Source of the DNA: PALSA-612 sp963776735
Lineage (GTDB): Bacteria; Actinomycetota; Thermoleophilia; Gaiellales; Gaiellaceae
Length of the DNA stretch: 64,000 nucleotides
Reading direction: 5' to 3'
Assembly: GCA_963776735.1 (NCBI GenBank)
Contig: CAVZNV010000016.1
Span: 1 to 64,000, forward strand
Position numbers and translations under genes: made by a program
The notes under the pieces: generated by a model
Told to the model about the DNA's origin: nothing
The model's database searches: none
Seen by the model: only the letters and a program-made list of their open reading frames with translations
In this document: positions 16,400 to 25,107 of the stretch, piece by piece
How the letters are laid out: each line of letters begins with the position of its first letter
How positions within the stretch are numbered: position 1 is the first letter of the stretch

Positions 16400-17026
16400 G
16401 TGCGTCTGGAACGCGAACGGCAACTCGTCGTCGAGTATGCGCAGCGACTACGGCGCGACGGGCTCGTCGTCCTGACCGCGGGGAACGTGAGCCTGCGGGC
16501 GGGAGAGCTGGTCGCGATCACGCCTGCGGGCGTCGACTACGACCTGCTTCGCCCGGAGCTCATCTGCCTGGTCGATCTCGACGGGCGCACCATCGAAGCG
16601 AAGCTCCAGCCGTCGAGCGAACGCCCGCTGCACCTGGCCGTCTACCGTAACCCCGAGGTCGGCGCAGTGGTGCACACGCATTCGCCGTACGCGACGACGC
16701 TGTCGACCCTCGTGGACGAGGTACCCACGGTTCACTACCTGTTTGCCGATCTCGGCGGCTCGGTGCGAGTCGCTCCCTATGCGACGTTCGGAAGCGCGGA
16801 GCTGGCCGAGGGTGTCGCGCAGGCGCTCGAAGGTCGCAAGGCCGCCCTGCTCGCGAGTCACGGTGCAGTCGCCGTTGCCGACACGCTGGAACGCGCGTAC
16901 GACCGAGCCGTGCTGCTCGAGTCGCTCTGCGCTCTCTACTATCGGGCACGCCTCCTCGGCGACCCGGCGCTGCTCGACCCTGACGAGATCGCGCGAGTCG
17001 CGGGCCGGTTGCAGAGTCACGCGTGA
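16400..17026 (+). CDS. Class II aldolase/adducin family (fuculose-phosphate aldolase type)
   Basis: The product is about 208 aa, with GTG start at 16400 or 16394. Motifs are G-N-V-S-L-R, I-T-P-A-G-V-D-Y, P-S-S-E-R-P-L-H (with catalytic Glu), the zinc pair V-H-T-H-S and a third His in L-L-A-S-H-G-A-V-A. These are the residues of L-fuculose-1-phosphate aldolase, rhamnulose-1-phosphate aldolase and ribulose-phosphate epimerase relatives. Known members split a ketose 1-phosphate to dihydroxyacetone phosphate and lactaldehyde or glycolaldehyde. It diverges from the isomerase operon, so the locus holds two different aldolase types, possibly for different branches of the same pathway. Confidence 0.85.
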   Translation: MRLERERQLVVEYAQRLRRDGLVVLTAGNVSLRAGELVAITPAGVDYDLLRPELICLVDLDGRTIEAKLQPSSERPLHLAVYRNPEVGAVVHTHSPYATTLSTLVDEVPTVHYLFADLGGSVRVAPYATFGSAELAEGVAQALEGRKAALLASHGAVAVADTLERAYDRAVLLESLCALYYRARLLGDPALLDPDEIARVAGRLQSHA

Positions 17027-17061
17027 GTTGCCGCATACTTGGGCTCGCGAATGTTGGGGCG

Positions 17062-17081
17062 TTAAGGGACTACCGATCCGG
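17062..17081. repeat. Short intergenic repeat, copy A
   Basis: A TTAAGGGACTACCGATCCGG element lies in the 147-base gap between the convergent aldolase and MmpL genes. It closely matches two tandem copies at 24255-24301 and a weaker one near 10809. Function unknown. Confidence 0.5.
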
Positions 17082-17173
17082 GGCCAACATCGGATCATGC
17101 GTCCCAAGGGCGCTGGTTCGGGTTCAGTCCGCCCATCCTCTGCGTCCCCGCCTCGAGGCTCGTCCCCTAACAG

Positions 17174-19249
17174 TCACACCCGAGGCCGCCGGGCCGTCTG
17201 CAGGTGCTCTGCCGTGCAGCCCTCGCCCTCCGGCCGCGATGAGGGCCACCAGTTCCAGCGGCCGAGAATGGCCATCAGCGACGGGACGAGGAGCGCCCGC
17301 ACGATCGTTGCGTCGATGAGGACGGCGAGAGCGATCCCGACCCCGATCTCCTTCACGATGACGATTTGGGAGGTCGCAAAGGCGCCGACGGCGATGCAGA
17401 AGAGGACCGCGGCGGCGGTGATGATGCGGCCGGTGCGCTCGAGTCCGACCGCGACAGCTTCCCGATTGGAGAGCCCTGAGTCCCACGCCTCCCTGATCCG
17501 CGTGAGCAGAAAGAGGCCGTAGTCGGTCGCGAGCCCGAAGGCGACAGCGAACAGCACGACCGGTTGCGTCAGCTCGAGCGCGCCCTGGCTCCGATAGTCG
17601 AGCAGCCCCTCGAGGCGGCCGTCCTGGAAGACGAACACGAGGATTCCGAACGTTGCCGACAGCGTGAGCAGGTTCATCAGCAGCGTCTTGAGGGGCAGCA
17701 CCAGCGATCGGGTTGCGGCCCAGAGCAGCACGAACGTGACCGCGCAGAGCAGGGCGCCGGCGATCGGAAGCAGCCCGCCGAGCGTGTTCTTCTCGTCGAG
17801 GAACTGCGCCGTAGCGCCGCCGACGAGGGCCCGACTCGGCGGCGCGCGCATACGTCGGACGAGGCTCTGCGATGCCTCGTCGAGGAACGACGCCCCGGAA
17901 GATGCCCGCACCTCCCACAGGTTCGGGCGGAGCTCGAGCGGCGGAGCCACGAGCGGTGCCCGGATCCGGGCCGCATAGGCCCTCGCGTCGGCTTCGGTGC
18001 CTTTGATCACGGCGTAGATCGGCGTCAGGGCGCTCGCCGTGAAGTCGCGCTGGATCGCGGTGTCGACGACGCGTGACGAGACGTTCGGGGGTAGCACCGA
18101 CGCGGTGGCGCCGGTGAACCGGATCGAGAAGAACGGGATCGAGCACACCAGCAGCAGCGTCGACGCCGCGAGCGCGATCGGCACGGGCCGGCGCATCAGC
18201 GCCCGGGCGAAGCGGTACCAGGCGCCGTGTTCACCGCGCGCTGTCCGCTCGGCGGCGCGCCGCCAGCGGTGAGGGGAGAGCGCGTTGACCCGCTCTCCCA
18301 GCAGGACGAAGATCGCGGGGAGCACGGTGAGCGCGATCAGCCCGGCCAGCGGCGCGACCAGCGCGCCCGCGATGCCGATCGACCGCAGGAAGCCGAGTGG
18401 GAAGATGGCGAGGGTCGCAATCGCCGCTGCGATGGTCACCGAGCTGAAGGCGACCGTGCGTCCCGCAGTCGCCGTCGTCCGGCGCACTGCCTCGAGCCCG
18501 GGACCGTGGCGCGCCAGCTCTTCGCGGTAGCGTGAGACGAGTAGGAGGCTGTAGTCGATCCCGAGGCCGAGCGCTGTCCCGGTGACGATGTTCAGGGCGT
18601 AGGTGGATACCGGCATCACGAGATCGACGAGACGCAGGACGAGCAGTCCGCCGGCGATCGTCAGCGCGCCGCAGATGATCGGTAGCAGCGCGGCGACGAG
18701 GCTGCGGAAGACCCAGAGCGTGATGAGAAGCAGCACCGGAAACGCGAGCTCCTCGGCGAAGGTCAGGTCGTGCTGAATCTGGTGGTTCACCTGAACGGTC
18801 GCGAGGGCGGTTCCCCCCATGGCGACTCCACCTACGGCCGCGAGCCGGCCGTTTACCCGCTCCGCAGCGTCCCGCCACTCGTGCTGGGACAGGCCGGCGC
18901 GCGCGTAGGCGGCGACCAGCGCCTCCTTGCCGTCTTTCGAGCGCAGCGGTGGAGCGGTCACCGGGAACGCCGACTCGGAACGAATCACAGCGGCGACGCG
19001 CGCGAGCCGCTGCGCCGTCGGACGGTGGACGAGCACGAGCGCCTGGGGCGTCGCAGAGAGTCCGGAGGCGGCCTCGATAGCGCGCTCGGCGCGCAGGCTT
19101 TCGCTTCCGTGCGTGACGAAGTCGTTCGAGCCGCGGCCGAGCCGTCCCGGCGTCGCAAAACCGAAGCCGACGGCGACGACCGCGAACACGCCGGCGGCGG
19201 CCAGCGCCCGCCGCGGCGCGCGAACCGCCAGCTCCCCCAGAGCGTGCAA
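17174..19249 (-). CDS. MmpL/RND-type membrane exporter
   Basis: The product is about 691 aa. No ATG is available near the expected start. TTG at 19249 is chosen because a GGAGGG site lies nine bases upstream and the protein then begins just before the first membrane helix. It has the MMPL layout: one N-terminal helix, a periplasmic domain of about 110 residues, five to six helices with the G-x-x-x-D-Y motif (G-L-G-I-D-Y-S-L-L), a second helix, a second periplasmic domain and a second helix bundle with F-G-L-A-T-D-Y-G-L-F. The two D-Y pairs carry the proton relay. Family members export lipids, siderophores or small molecules with proton-motive force. It follows the kinase gene by 37 bases on the same strand, so its activity or expression may be tied to that kinase. 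Confidence 0.88.
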   Translation of the reverse strand: MHALGELAVRAPRRALAAAGVFAVVAVGFGFATPGRLGRGSNDFVTHGSESLRAERAIEAASGLSATPQALVLVHRPTAQRLARVAAVIRSESAFPVTAPPLRSKDGKEALVAAYARAGLSQHEWRDAAERVNGRLAAVGGVAMGGTALATVQVNHQIQHDLTFAEELAFPVLLLITLWVFRSLVAALLPIICGALTIAGGLLVLRLVDLVMPVSTYALNIVTGTALGLGIDYSLLLVSRYREELARHGPGLEAVRRTTATAGRTVAFSSVTIAAAIATLAIFPLGFLRSIGIAGALVAPLAGLIALTVLPAIFVLLGERVNALSPHRWRRAAERTARGEHGAWYRFARALMRRPVPIALAASTLLLVCSIPFFSIRFTGATASVLPPNVSSRVVDTAIQRDFTASALTPIYAVIKGTEADARAYAARIRAPLVAPPLELRPNLWEVRASSGASFLDEASQSLVRRMRAPPSRALVGGATAQFLDEKNTLGGLLPIAGALLCAVTFVLLWAATRSLVLPLKTLLMNLLTLSATFGILVFVFQDGRLEGLLDYRSQGALELTQPVVLFAVAFGLATDYGLFLLTRIREAWDSGLSNREAVAVGLERTGRIITAAAVLFCIAVGAFATSQIVIVKEIGVGIALAVLIDATIVRALLVPSLMAILGRWNWWPSSRPEGEGCTAEHLQTARRPRV

Positions 19250-19286
19250 GCGACTTAGCCCTCCGAGAGCGGGGTCGCGAGATCCG

Positions 19287-20561
19287 TCACTCGAGGGCGG
19301 CCGCGGTGAGCTCCCCGAACAGCACGGCCCGGGGCAGATCGCCGACACCGTAGACGCCGCCGTCGCGACGATCGACGATCTGCAGCGCGCCGACGCTTCG
19401 GCCCTTGCGTTGGAGCGGAACGACGAGCATCGTCAGCGGCATGTAGCCGATCTCTCCGGCGACCTTCCTGGCGAAGCGTGGATCGTTCGCGCAGCTCGGG
19501 ACGGCTTCCGGAACGCCGCTCGCGACAGCCGCGCCGACGATCCCGTGTCCGGCAGGAACCCGAACGTCGAGCACCTCCTGCGCGACGGCACCCCAGACTG
19601 CGACGTAGCGGAGCTCGCCGGTATCCGGATCGGCGAGCGCGATCGAGACCGATGCCGCCTCGAAGACCGCCGCCGCGGTGCGCACGACGGCCTCGATGAG
19701 CTCGCGCGGCGCGCCCGCGTTCTCGACGCTGAGGGCGAGAGACGCTCCGCGCTGCTCTCCGAGCGGCATACCGAGTTCGGCGGCGAACTCCTCGGCGGAG
19801 GCGACCCTGTGCTCGGGGTGAACCTGGAGGCCCCTGCGAAGCGCCTGCTCGAGCCGTATCGAGACCCCGGGAACGGTCTCGGCAAGCGGTGTGTCCTCGC
19901 CGTAGACGGGCGGCAGCCCCGAAACCAGATGCCAGATCGTCGCGGCGAGGCTGTACAGGTCGCTCCGCGGCGACGGCGGGTCGCCGGCGAACACCTCCGG
20001 CGCCATGAAGCGCGCTGTCCCGCCGCTCGCCGCGTCCGGCCCCTCGGACTCGCCCGCCCGCACGGCCAGTCCGAAGTCGACGAGGACGCTGCCCTCGCTC
20101 CCGCACACGATGTTGGCCGGTTTGATGTCTGCGTGCACGACCTGCTGCGAGTGGATGTACGCGAGCGCTTCGCACGCCTCGCGAGCTCGCCCGAGCACCT
20201 CCGCCACGGGCAGGCCGGGCCTGCCGCGATCCCAGAGAGAGCGTTGGAGGTCTGAGCCCTCGACGAACTCGGTCACGAGCGTGTAGCCGCCGTCGGGGTC
20301 GTGGAAATGGTCGATGACCACGGCCACTCTCGGGTGGCGGAGGAAGGAGAGGAGACGCGCTTCGGTCTGGCACGCGGTGAGGTTGAAGCCATGCGCCTCG
20401 TCGCTCGCGTGCACGCGCTTCAGGACGACGGCTGCGCCGGTCTCGACGTCGTGAGCACGGTAGACAGAGCCCATGTTGCCACCGCTCAGGCTCGCGTCGA
20501 TCTCGTAGCGGCCGAGCCGGGTGTCGGAGAGTGCGGGTGCGGCCGGGGAGTCCACGCCCAT
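19287..20561 (-). CDS. Ser/Thr protein kinase with C-terminal GAF domain
   Basis: The product is 424 aa. A Hanks-type kinase domain spans about residues 18-265: glycine loop S-G-G-N-M-G-S-V (26-33), Lys48 in V-L-K-R-V, catalytic loop H-A-D-I-K-P-A-N, D-F-G-L-A and M-A-P-E. The His-Ala-Asp replaces the usual His-Arg-Asp, so it is a non-RD kinase and may not need activation-loop phosphorylation. Residues about 275-424 look like a GAF domain (sensor for cyclic nucleotides, heme or small ligands). There is no transmembrane segment, so it is cytosolic. It diverges by 65 bases from a double-FHA ABC transporter, the likely substrate by analogy with mycobacterial PknF and Rv1747. Confidence 0.88.
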   Translation of the reverse strand: MGVDSPAAPALSDTRLGRYEIDASLSGGNMGSVYRAHDVETGAAVVLKRVHASDEAHGFNLTACQTEARLLSFLRHPRVAVVIDHFHDPDGGYTLVTEFVEGSDLQRSLWDRGRPGLPVAEVLGRAREACEALAYIHSQQVVHADIKPANIVCGSEGSVLVDFGLAVRAGESEGPDAASGGTARFMAPEVFAGDPPSPRSDLYSLAATIWHLVSGLPPVYGEDTPLAETVPGVSIRLEQALRRGLQVHPEHRVASAEEFAAELGMPLGEQRGASLALSVENAGAPRELIEAVVRTAAAVFEAASVSIALADPDTGELRYVAVWGAVAQEVLDVRVPAGHGIVGAAVASGVPEAVPSCANDPRFARKVAGEIGYMPLTMLVVPLQRKGRSVGALQIVDRRDGGVYGVGDLPRAVLFGELTAAALE

Positions 20562-20626
20562 GAGAACGAGCGTACGAGTTTTCAGGTGTTTGCGCTACCG
20601 GCGTCTGTCGTCGTAGGGTCGCATCG

Positions 20627-23050
20627 GTGGACCGCAGACGCATCCAGGTCAGCGTCGAGGGGAGGACGGCGGTCTTCGGGCCCGGCCTGCCCGAGATCGT
20701 CGTCGGGCGCGACCCGGGCTGCTTCGTTCGCCCCGTCGGTCCGGGCATCGGCGACCGTCATCTCGTCCTTCGGCACGGTGAGGACGGCTGGACGCTCGAG
20801 GCGTTCGCCGAGCAGAGGGTCTACCACGAGGGTCAGCCGGTCGAGCGGCTGCTGGTCGACCGGGCCTTGCGCCTACACCTGGGTGCGCTCGGCGCCGGAG
20901 CCGAGCTCGAGGTCAGGCCGGGCGAGGACGACGCGGGGCGGCTCCAGACGGTCGACTTCGGCACGCTCGCCAGGGCAGCCCGCTCGCGTCCGGCGGCCGC
21001 GAGGCGGCACCCGATCGAAGTCGACGTCATGCGGATCGGACGCGATCCGGACAGCGATCTCGTCGTCGACGACCTCCTGGTGTCTAGACGGCACGCCGAG
21101 CTACGCAGGCGCGGAGACGGCTCGATCGAAGTCGCCGACCTCGACAGCTTCAACGGCACCTATGTCAACGGGCACCGCGTCGACCACGTCGTGCTCCAGG
21201 AACACGACGTCGTGATGGTCGGCTCGCACTCGTACCGGCTTGCCGGCGACTGGCTCGAGGAAGAGGCCGACACGGGCGAGATCGCGTTCGCGGCATCGGG
21301 CCTGACGGTCCGCCTCCCAACCGGCCAGCTCCTGGTCGACGATGTCGCGTTCTCGCTGGACGCCCGCACGATGCTCGGCATCGTCGGACCCTCGGGGGCG
21401 GGGAAGTCCGTCCTCGTCAAGGCGCTCGCCGGCCTCGTGGTCGCCAACGAAGGCGACGTTCTGTACGACCACACCAGCCTCTACGCGGGCTACGAAGCGC
21501 TACGGCGACGGATCGGCTACGTGCCGCAGGATGACATCGTCCACACGGACCTCACGGTGCGGAGAGCGCTCGCGTACGCGGCGGACCTCCGCTTCCCGCC
21601 CGACGTCGACCGCGTGGAGCGGTTGCGCCGCGTCGACGAGGTGATCGCCGAGCTCGACCTCTCGCACCGGGAATCGGTGCGAATCGCCCGTCTCTCGGGC
21701 GGGCAGCGGAAGCGCGTCAACGTCGCGCTCGAGCTCCTGACCAAGCCGTCGCTGATCTTCCTGGACGAAGCCACATCGGGGCTCGACCCGCACTACGAGC
21801 GCTCGCTGATGGAGCTGTGCCGCCAGCTCGCCGACGGGGGCCGAACCGTCATCGTCGTCACGCACACGATGCAGAGCTTGCGCCTCTGCGACCGCCTGCT
21901 GATCCTCGCGCGGGACGGACAGATGGCGTACTTCGGGCCGCCGCAGCTCGCCGCCGCCTACTTCGACCGCGCCGACCTGGCGGATGTCTTCCGGACGCTC
22001 TCCGAGGGCCAGGCAACTTCGTGGAAGGAGCGGTTCAGGGAGCACGAGTACTACGAGCAGTACGTCCAGCGGGAGGCGGCTCCCGCCGAACGGGAGGAGG
22101 TCGAGACCACCGACCTCCGCCCGCCACCCGTCCGTCGTGGCTGGTGGCGGCAGTTCACGACGCTGTCGTTCAGGTACGCGGCCGTGCTCGCCGCCGATCG
22201 GCGGAACCTCGCGCTGATGCTGCTTCAGGCGCCGCTGCTCGGGCTGCTGATGCTGGCAGCGCTTCCATCGCACCAGCTCAGCCCGGCGCCGCCGTCGGAG
22301 TTTCGACTCATCTCGCAGGCCAGCCTCGTCCTCCTGGTCATCGTTCTCGGCACGACCTGGCTCGGCCTGTCGAATGCGATCAGAGAGATCGCGAAGGAGC
22401 TTCCGATCTACCGCCGCGAGCGGGTGGCGGGACTCTCGCTCTCCGCCTACATCGGCTCGAAGGTCGCCGTGCTGGGCGTCGTGACCATCGTCCAGGCCGT
22501 GGTGCTGGTCGCCATCGCGACGAGCCGGCAGGGCGCGTCCGGAGACGGCGCGCTGACCGGCTGGCCGCTCGGCGAGCTCATGGTGGTCGCCGCCTTCGCC
22601 GGTCTCGCCGCGATGGCGGCCGGGCTCTTCATCTCCGCCGCCGCCGGCACCACCGACCGCGCCGTGACCGTGCTCCCGATCGCGCTTGTCTTCCTCCTCG
22701 TGCTCGCGTTGGGCTCCGTCTTTCCGCAGATCGGGCGGCGACCGGTGCTCAACCAGCTCGGCTATCTCGCCAGCACACAGTGGGGCTTCGCGGGCATGGC
22801 CTCGACCGTCGACCTGAACGATCTCCAGGCCGTGACCGGCGTCCTGACTCGGGTCGACTCGATCAACGTGGACAACCCGGCGCCGCTCTTCCGCGCCGTC
22901 CACCAGGGCGATCGCGGCGATCCTCGTTGGGACCACGACGCAAACGCGTGGCTGACAGCCTGCGGCGCACTCCTCGGCCTGACGCTCATGGCGGCGTTCG
23001 CGGCCGGCCTCGCGCTCCGCCGGGACGAGGCGGGCCGGCGACTCCGGTAG
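20627..23050 (+). CDS. Double-FHA ABC transporter (Rv1747-like)
   Basis: The product is 807 aa from a GTG start. A degenerate N-terminal FHA-like domain (about 1-100) is followed by a canonical FHA (about 130-210) with R-I-G-R-D-P-D-S-D, S-R-R-H-A-E-L and N-G-T-Y-V-N-G. The ABC ATPase (about 220-440) has Walker A G-P-S-G-A-G-K-S, signature L-S-G-G-Q-R-K-R and Walker B L-I-F-L-D-E-A-T-S-G-L-D. The C-terminal ABC2-type permease has about six hydrophobic helices. This order matches Mycobacterium Rv1747, whose FHA domains bind phosphothreonine made by the kinase PknF. The divergent GAF-kinase next door fits the same circuit. Substrate unknown; Rv1747 has been linked to cell-envelope glycolipid export. 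Confidence 0.9.
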   Translation: MDRRRIQVSVEGRTAVFGPGLPEIVVGRDPGCFVRPVGPGIGDRHLVLRHGEDGWTLEAFAEQRVYHEGQPVERLLVDRALRLHLGALGAGAELEVRPGEDDAGRLQTVDFGTLARAARSRPAAARRHPIEVDVMRIGRDPDSDLVVDDLLVSRRHAELRRRGDGSIEVADLDSFNGTYVNGHRVDHVVLQEHDVVMVGSHSYRLAGDWLEEEADTGEIAFAASGLTVRLPTGQLLVDDVAFSLDARTMLGIVGPSGAGKSVLVKALAGLVVANEGDVLYDHTSLYAGYEALRRRIGYVPQDDIVHTDLTVRRALAYAADLRFPPDVDRVERLRRVDEVIAELDLSHRESVRIARLSGGQRKRVNVALELLTKPSLIFLDEATSGLDPHYERSLMELCRQLADGGRTVIVVTHTMQSLRLCDRLLILARDGQMAYFGPPQLAAAYFDRADLADVFRTLSEGQATSWKERFREHEYYEQYVQREAAPAEREEVETTDLRPPPVRRGWWRQFTTLSFRYAAVLAADRRNLALMLLQAPLLGLLMLAALPSHQLSPAPPSEFRLISQASLVLLVIVLGTTWLGLSNAIREIAKELPIYRRERVAGLSLSAYIGSKVAVLGVVTIVQAVVLVAIATSRQGASGDGALTGWPLGELMVVAAFAGLAAMAAGLFISAAAGTTDRAVTVLPIALVFLLVLALGSVFPQIGRRPVLNQLGYLASTQWGFAGMASTVDLNDLQAVTGVLTRVDSINVDNPAPLFRAVHQGDRGDPRWDHDANAWLTACGALLGLTLMAAFAAGLALRRDEAGRRLR

Positions 23051-23052
23051 CC

Positions 23053-23991
23053 GTGCGCCGTCTCCTCCTCTCGCTCCTGGCCCTCCCGATCGCCGTCGTG
23101 TGCGCGGGCTGCGGCCAGGGCCAACCGCTCGCGGCCTGGCCACCGATGCGGGTCGTCGGACACTGGTCGTCGCCGCGCTGGGACGCCGTCGTCGAGGGAC
23201 TGCAGCCCACCACCGATCCAGGCTCGTCGAACGCATGCACAGCCGGGACGCCCGCCTGCATGGACGACGTCGTGGCCGAGATGACGCAGCGTCTCGACCG
23301 CCAGGCCGCGAGCTGCAGCGACTTCGCGCCCTTTGCGCTCATGTACCGGCAGGTCTCGGACGAGGTCCGCGCGAGCGTGCGTGCGCGGCGCTACCGCAGC
23401 CCCGCCTACGTCGCGCATCTCGATGCCGTCTTCGCCACGCTCTACTTCCGGGCGCTGGACGAATGGCGCCTCGGGCACCGCGACCAGGTGCCACGCGCGT
23501 GGCGCATCGCGTTCTCGGCCGCCGAGTCCCATCGGGTCAGCGCCCTCGGCAACTTGCTGCTCGGGATGAACGCCCACATCTCGCGCGACCTCCCGTATGC
23601 GCTCGCAGCCGTCGGGCTCCGCGTGCCCGACGGGGGTGACGCGGTTCCCGACGTCCTGGCGGTCAACCGCGACATCGCCCGTTCACAAGGGCCGGCCCTC
23701 GCCGGAGTTGCGCGCCGCTTCGACCCCACCGTTCGCGAGGTGAAGCAGCTCGGCCAGATCGGCGACCCACGCCAGATCGGGCAGGTGATAGCCGCGTGGC
23801 GCCTCGAAGCCGTCGACAACGCCCGCCGCCTGCTCGCAGCTCGAACGCGGGTCGAGCGGCTCCGGGTGGACACCGAGATCGACGCGAACGCGACTCTTCG
23901 TGCTCTCGTGATCGCCGATGCGACTGCATATTCGTCGCCGAAGCGCGACGCCGAAGCACGGCTTCGTTATTGCCTCGCCGCGCGCCACTGA
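23053..23991 (+). CDS. DUF5995-like exported protein
   Basis: The product is about 312 aa from a GTG three bases after the ABC transporter stop. The N-terminus R-R-L-L-L-S-L-L followed by a hydrophobic stretch and V-C-A-G-C-G-Q is a signal peptide with a weak lipobox, so it may be a lipoprotein. The body is helical, with D-x-V-x-x-M-x-x-R near residue 78, a W-R-x-G region and N-A-H-I-x-x-D-L-P, the pattern I associate with actinobacterial DUF5995 proteins. It is co-transcribed with the FHA-ABC transporter and may act outside the membrane with it. No enzyme activity can be assigned. Confidence 0.7.
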   Translation: MRRLLLSLLALPIAVVCAGCGQGQPLAAWPPMRVVGHWSSPRWDAVVEGLQPTTDPGSSNACTAGTPACMDDVVAEMTQRLDRQAASCSDFAPFALMYRQVSDEVRASVRARRYRSPAYVAHLDAVFATLYFRALDEWRLGHRDQVPRAWRIAFSAAESHRVSALGNLLLGMNAHISRDLPYALAAVGLRVPDGGDAVPDVLAVNRDIARSQGPALAGVARRFDPTVREVKQLGQIGDPRQIGQVIAAWRLEAVDNARRLLAARTRVERLRVDTEIDANATLRALVIADATAYSSPKRDAEARLRYCLAARH

Positions 23992-24004
23992 CTAGGCTCG
24001 AGAC

Positions 24005-24250
24005 TTGGAGCACGCGACCTCTGGCACACAGCCGACTGACGGATCCGGCACGGCGGCAACGCCGCGATCGGCGACCCCCGCTGAAGGAAGCTGCGCCGGA
24101 AGCGGCAGCTCCGCGGTCGACGGCAGCGTCCTCCAACAGGGCGCCACCAGGAAGACAGGTGTCTGCCCTACGTGTGGTGGGCGCTTTCGTCTCGGCAGCG
24201 ACATGCGTCTGCTCGACCACACCGCCGCAGCAAGCGCTAATTCATCCTAG
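24005..24250 (+). CDS. Possible small zinc-ribbon protein
   Basis: The product would be 81 aa, starting at TTG. The first 48 residues are Ser/Gly/Ala-rich and look unstructured. The last 30 contain C-P-T-C-G-G-R-F-R followed by D-H-T, a common half zinc-ribbon tail in actinobacterial small proteins. No ribosome-binding site is seen, so the gene may be spurious. It is the only coding candidate in the stretch between 23992 and 24357. Confidence 0.3.
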   Translation: MEHATSGTQPTDGSGTAATPRSATPAEGSCAGSGSSAVDGSVLQQGATRKTGVCPTCGGRFRLGSDMRLLDHTAAASANSS

Positions 24251-24254
24251 GCCG

Positions 24255-24301
24255 GTAAGGGACTACCGGTCCGGCGTGACCGGCAGGGGACTACGGGTCC
24301 A
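24255..24301. repeat. Tandem pair of short intergenic repeats
   Basis: GTAAGGGACTACCGGTCCGG (24255-24274) and GCAGGGGACTACGGGTCC (24283-24300) are separated by eight bases. The same element occurs at 17062-17081. Its role is unknown. All copies lie in gaps between genes. The rest of 24302-24357 holds nothing recognisable. Confidence 0.55.
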
Positions 24302-24357
24302 CTTTCACCAGCCGCCCGAGATTGCCCAGGCAAGTCGAGCTGGCAGCGACTCGGGAC

Positions 24358-24771
24358 TCAGGTCCCGGGCTGAACGGTTCGTAGGCCGGCCAGCCTCGCC
24401 GCCGCGGCTTGCCGTTCGTCGTAGGTTACGAACGCGTCCAGCGGGTTCACCTCGGCCGCAGCCGCAACGTGGATCGCATCGAGCGTTCGCAGCGCCGGCT
24501 CGGCGAGCGCGCCCGCAGCAAGAAGCAGAGGACGGTCAACCGGAATCAAGCCGATCGCACCGACGATCTCACCCGCTTGTTCAATCAGCGGCGCGAGCGG
24601 AAGGCGCGGATCGAGCGCGATGGCCCGCCGGATCGCCCGAGGCAATTCGGCAAGGACGAGTTCGCAGCTGACGATGTCGGCCTCGGTGAAGAACGCTCGC
24701 AGCGCCGACGTCTCGGGCTCCTCGCGCACCATCTTCACGAGCGCCGACGAGTCGGCGTAAAAGAGGGCCAT
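24358..24771 (-). CDS. VapC-like PIN-domain toxin
   Basis: The product is 137 aa, the usual VapC length. Conserved acidic residues of the PIN fold are visible: Asp7 in Y-A-D-S-S-A-L-V-K, Glu in V-L-A-E-L, Asp in T-L-D-A-I-H-V-A-A-A and Asp in F-V-T-Y-D-E-R-Q. Such proteins are Mg-dependent RNases that cleave tRNA, rRNA or mRNA. It starts directly after the antitoxin stop with no gap, as in other vapBC operons. Confidence 0.9.
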   Translation of the reverse strand: MALFYADSSALVKMVREEPETSALRAFFTEADIVSCELVLAELPRAIRRAIALDPRLPLAPLIEQAGEIVGAIGLIPVDRPLLLAAGALAEPALRTLDAIHVAAAAEVNPLDAFVTYDERQAAAARLAGLRTVQPGT

Positions 24772-25047
24772 TCAGCTCTCGCCGCGGACTTCATCAAGCG
24801 CCCGGCTGAGTGCGTACGGGTCGCCGGTCAGCTCCAGCGGCTCGGGGAGGCTGGCACGGCGAGGGCGAGAAACGCGACCTTCAAGAATGAGGCGATCGAG
24901 TTCCGCCCCTACCGCCGGCGGCGGCCCCAGCTCAGCCACGGGCCGGTTCCGGTCAGTGACGATCAACCGCTCGCCGCGAGCCACACGCCGCAGATAACGA
25001 CTCAGATTCTGGCGCAATTCACCGACACCCACCGTGTTCATGTACAT
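24772..25047 (-). CDS. VapB/Phd-type antitoxin
   Basis: The product is about 91 aa; ATG at 25047 or 25041. The N-terminal Phd/YefM-like DNA-binding half has V-G-V-G-E-L-R-Q-N-L-S-R-Y-L, G-E-R-L-I-V-T-D-R and P-V-A-E-L. The C-terminal half (P-L-E-L-T-G-D-P-Y) should wrap and inhibit the toxin. Such antitoxins repress their own promoter, here expected in 25048-25107. It is immediately upstream of the PIN-domain gene. Confidence 0.9.
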   Translation of the reverse strand: MYMNTVGVGELRQNLSRYLRRVARGERLIVTDRNRPVAELGPPPAVGAELDRLILEGRVSRPRRASLPEPLELTGDPYALSRALDEVRGES

Positions 25048-25107
25048 GAAAGTAGCACGATCATAGGCCGGTGTCGGCAGCCCCAGGCAAGAAGTGGCGG
25101 GATCGAG

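Noticed and set aside
24352..24367. Hairpin CGGGACTCAGGTCCCG at the end of vapC as a terminator
   Set aside because: The stem is only six bases, lies across the stop codon, and no T run follows on the minus strand.
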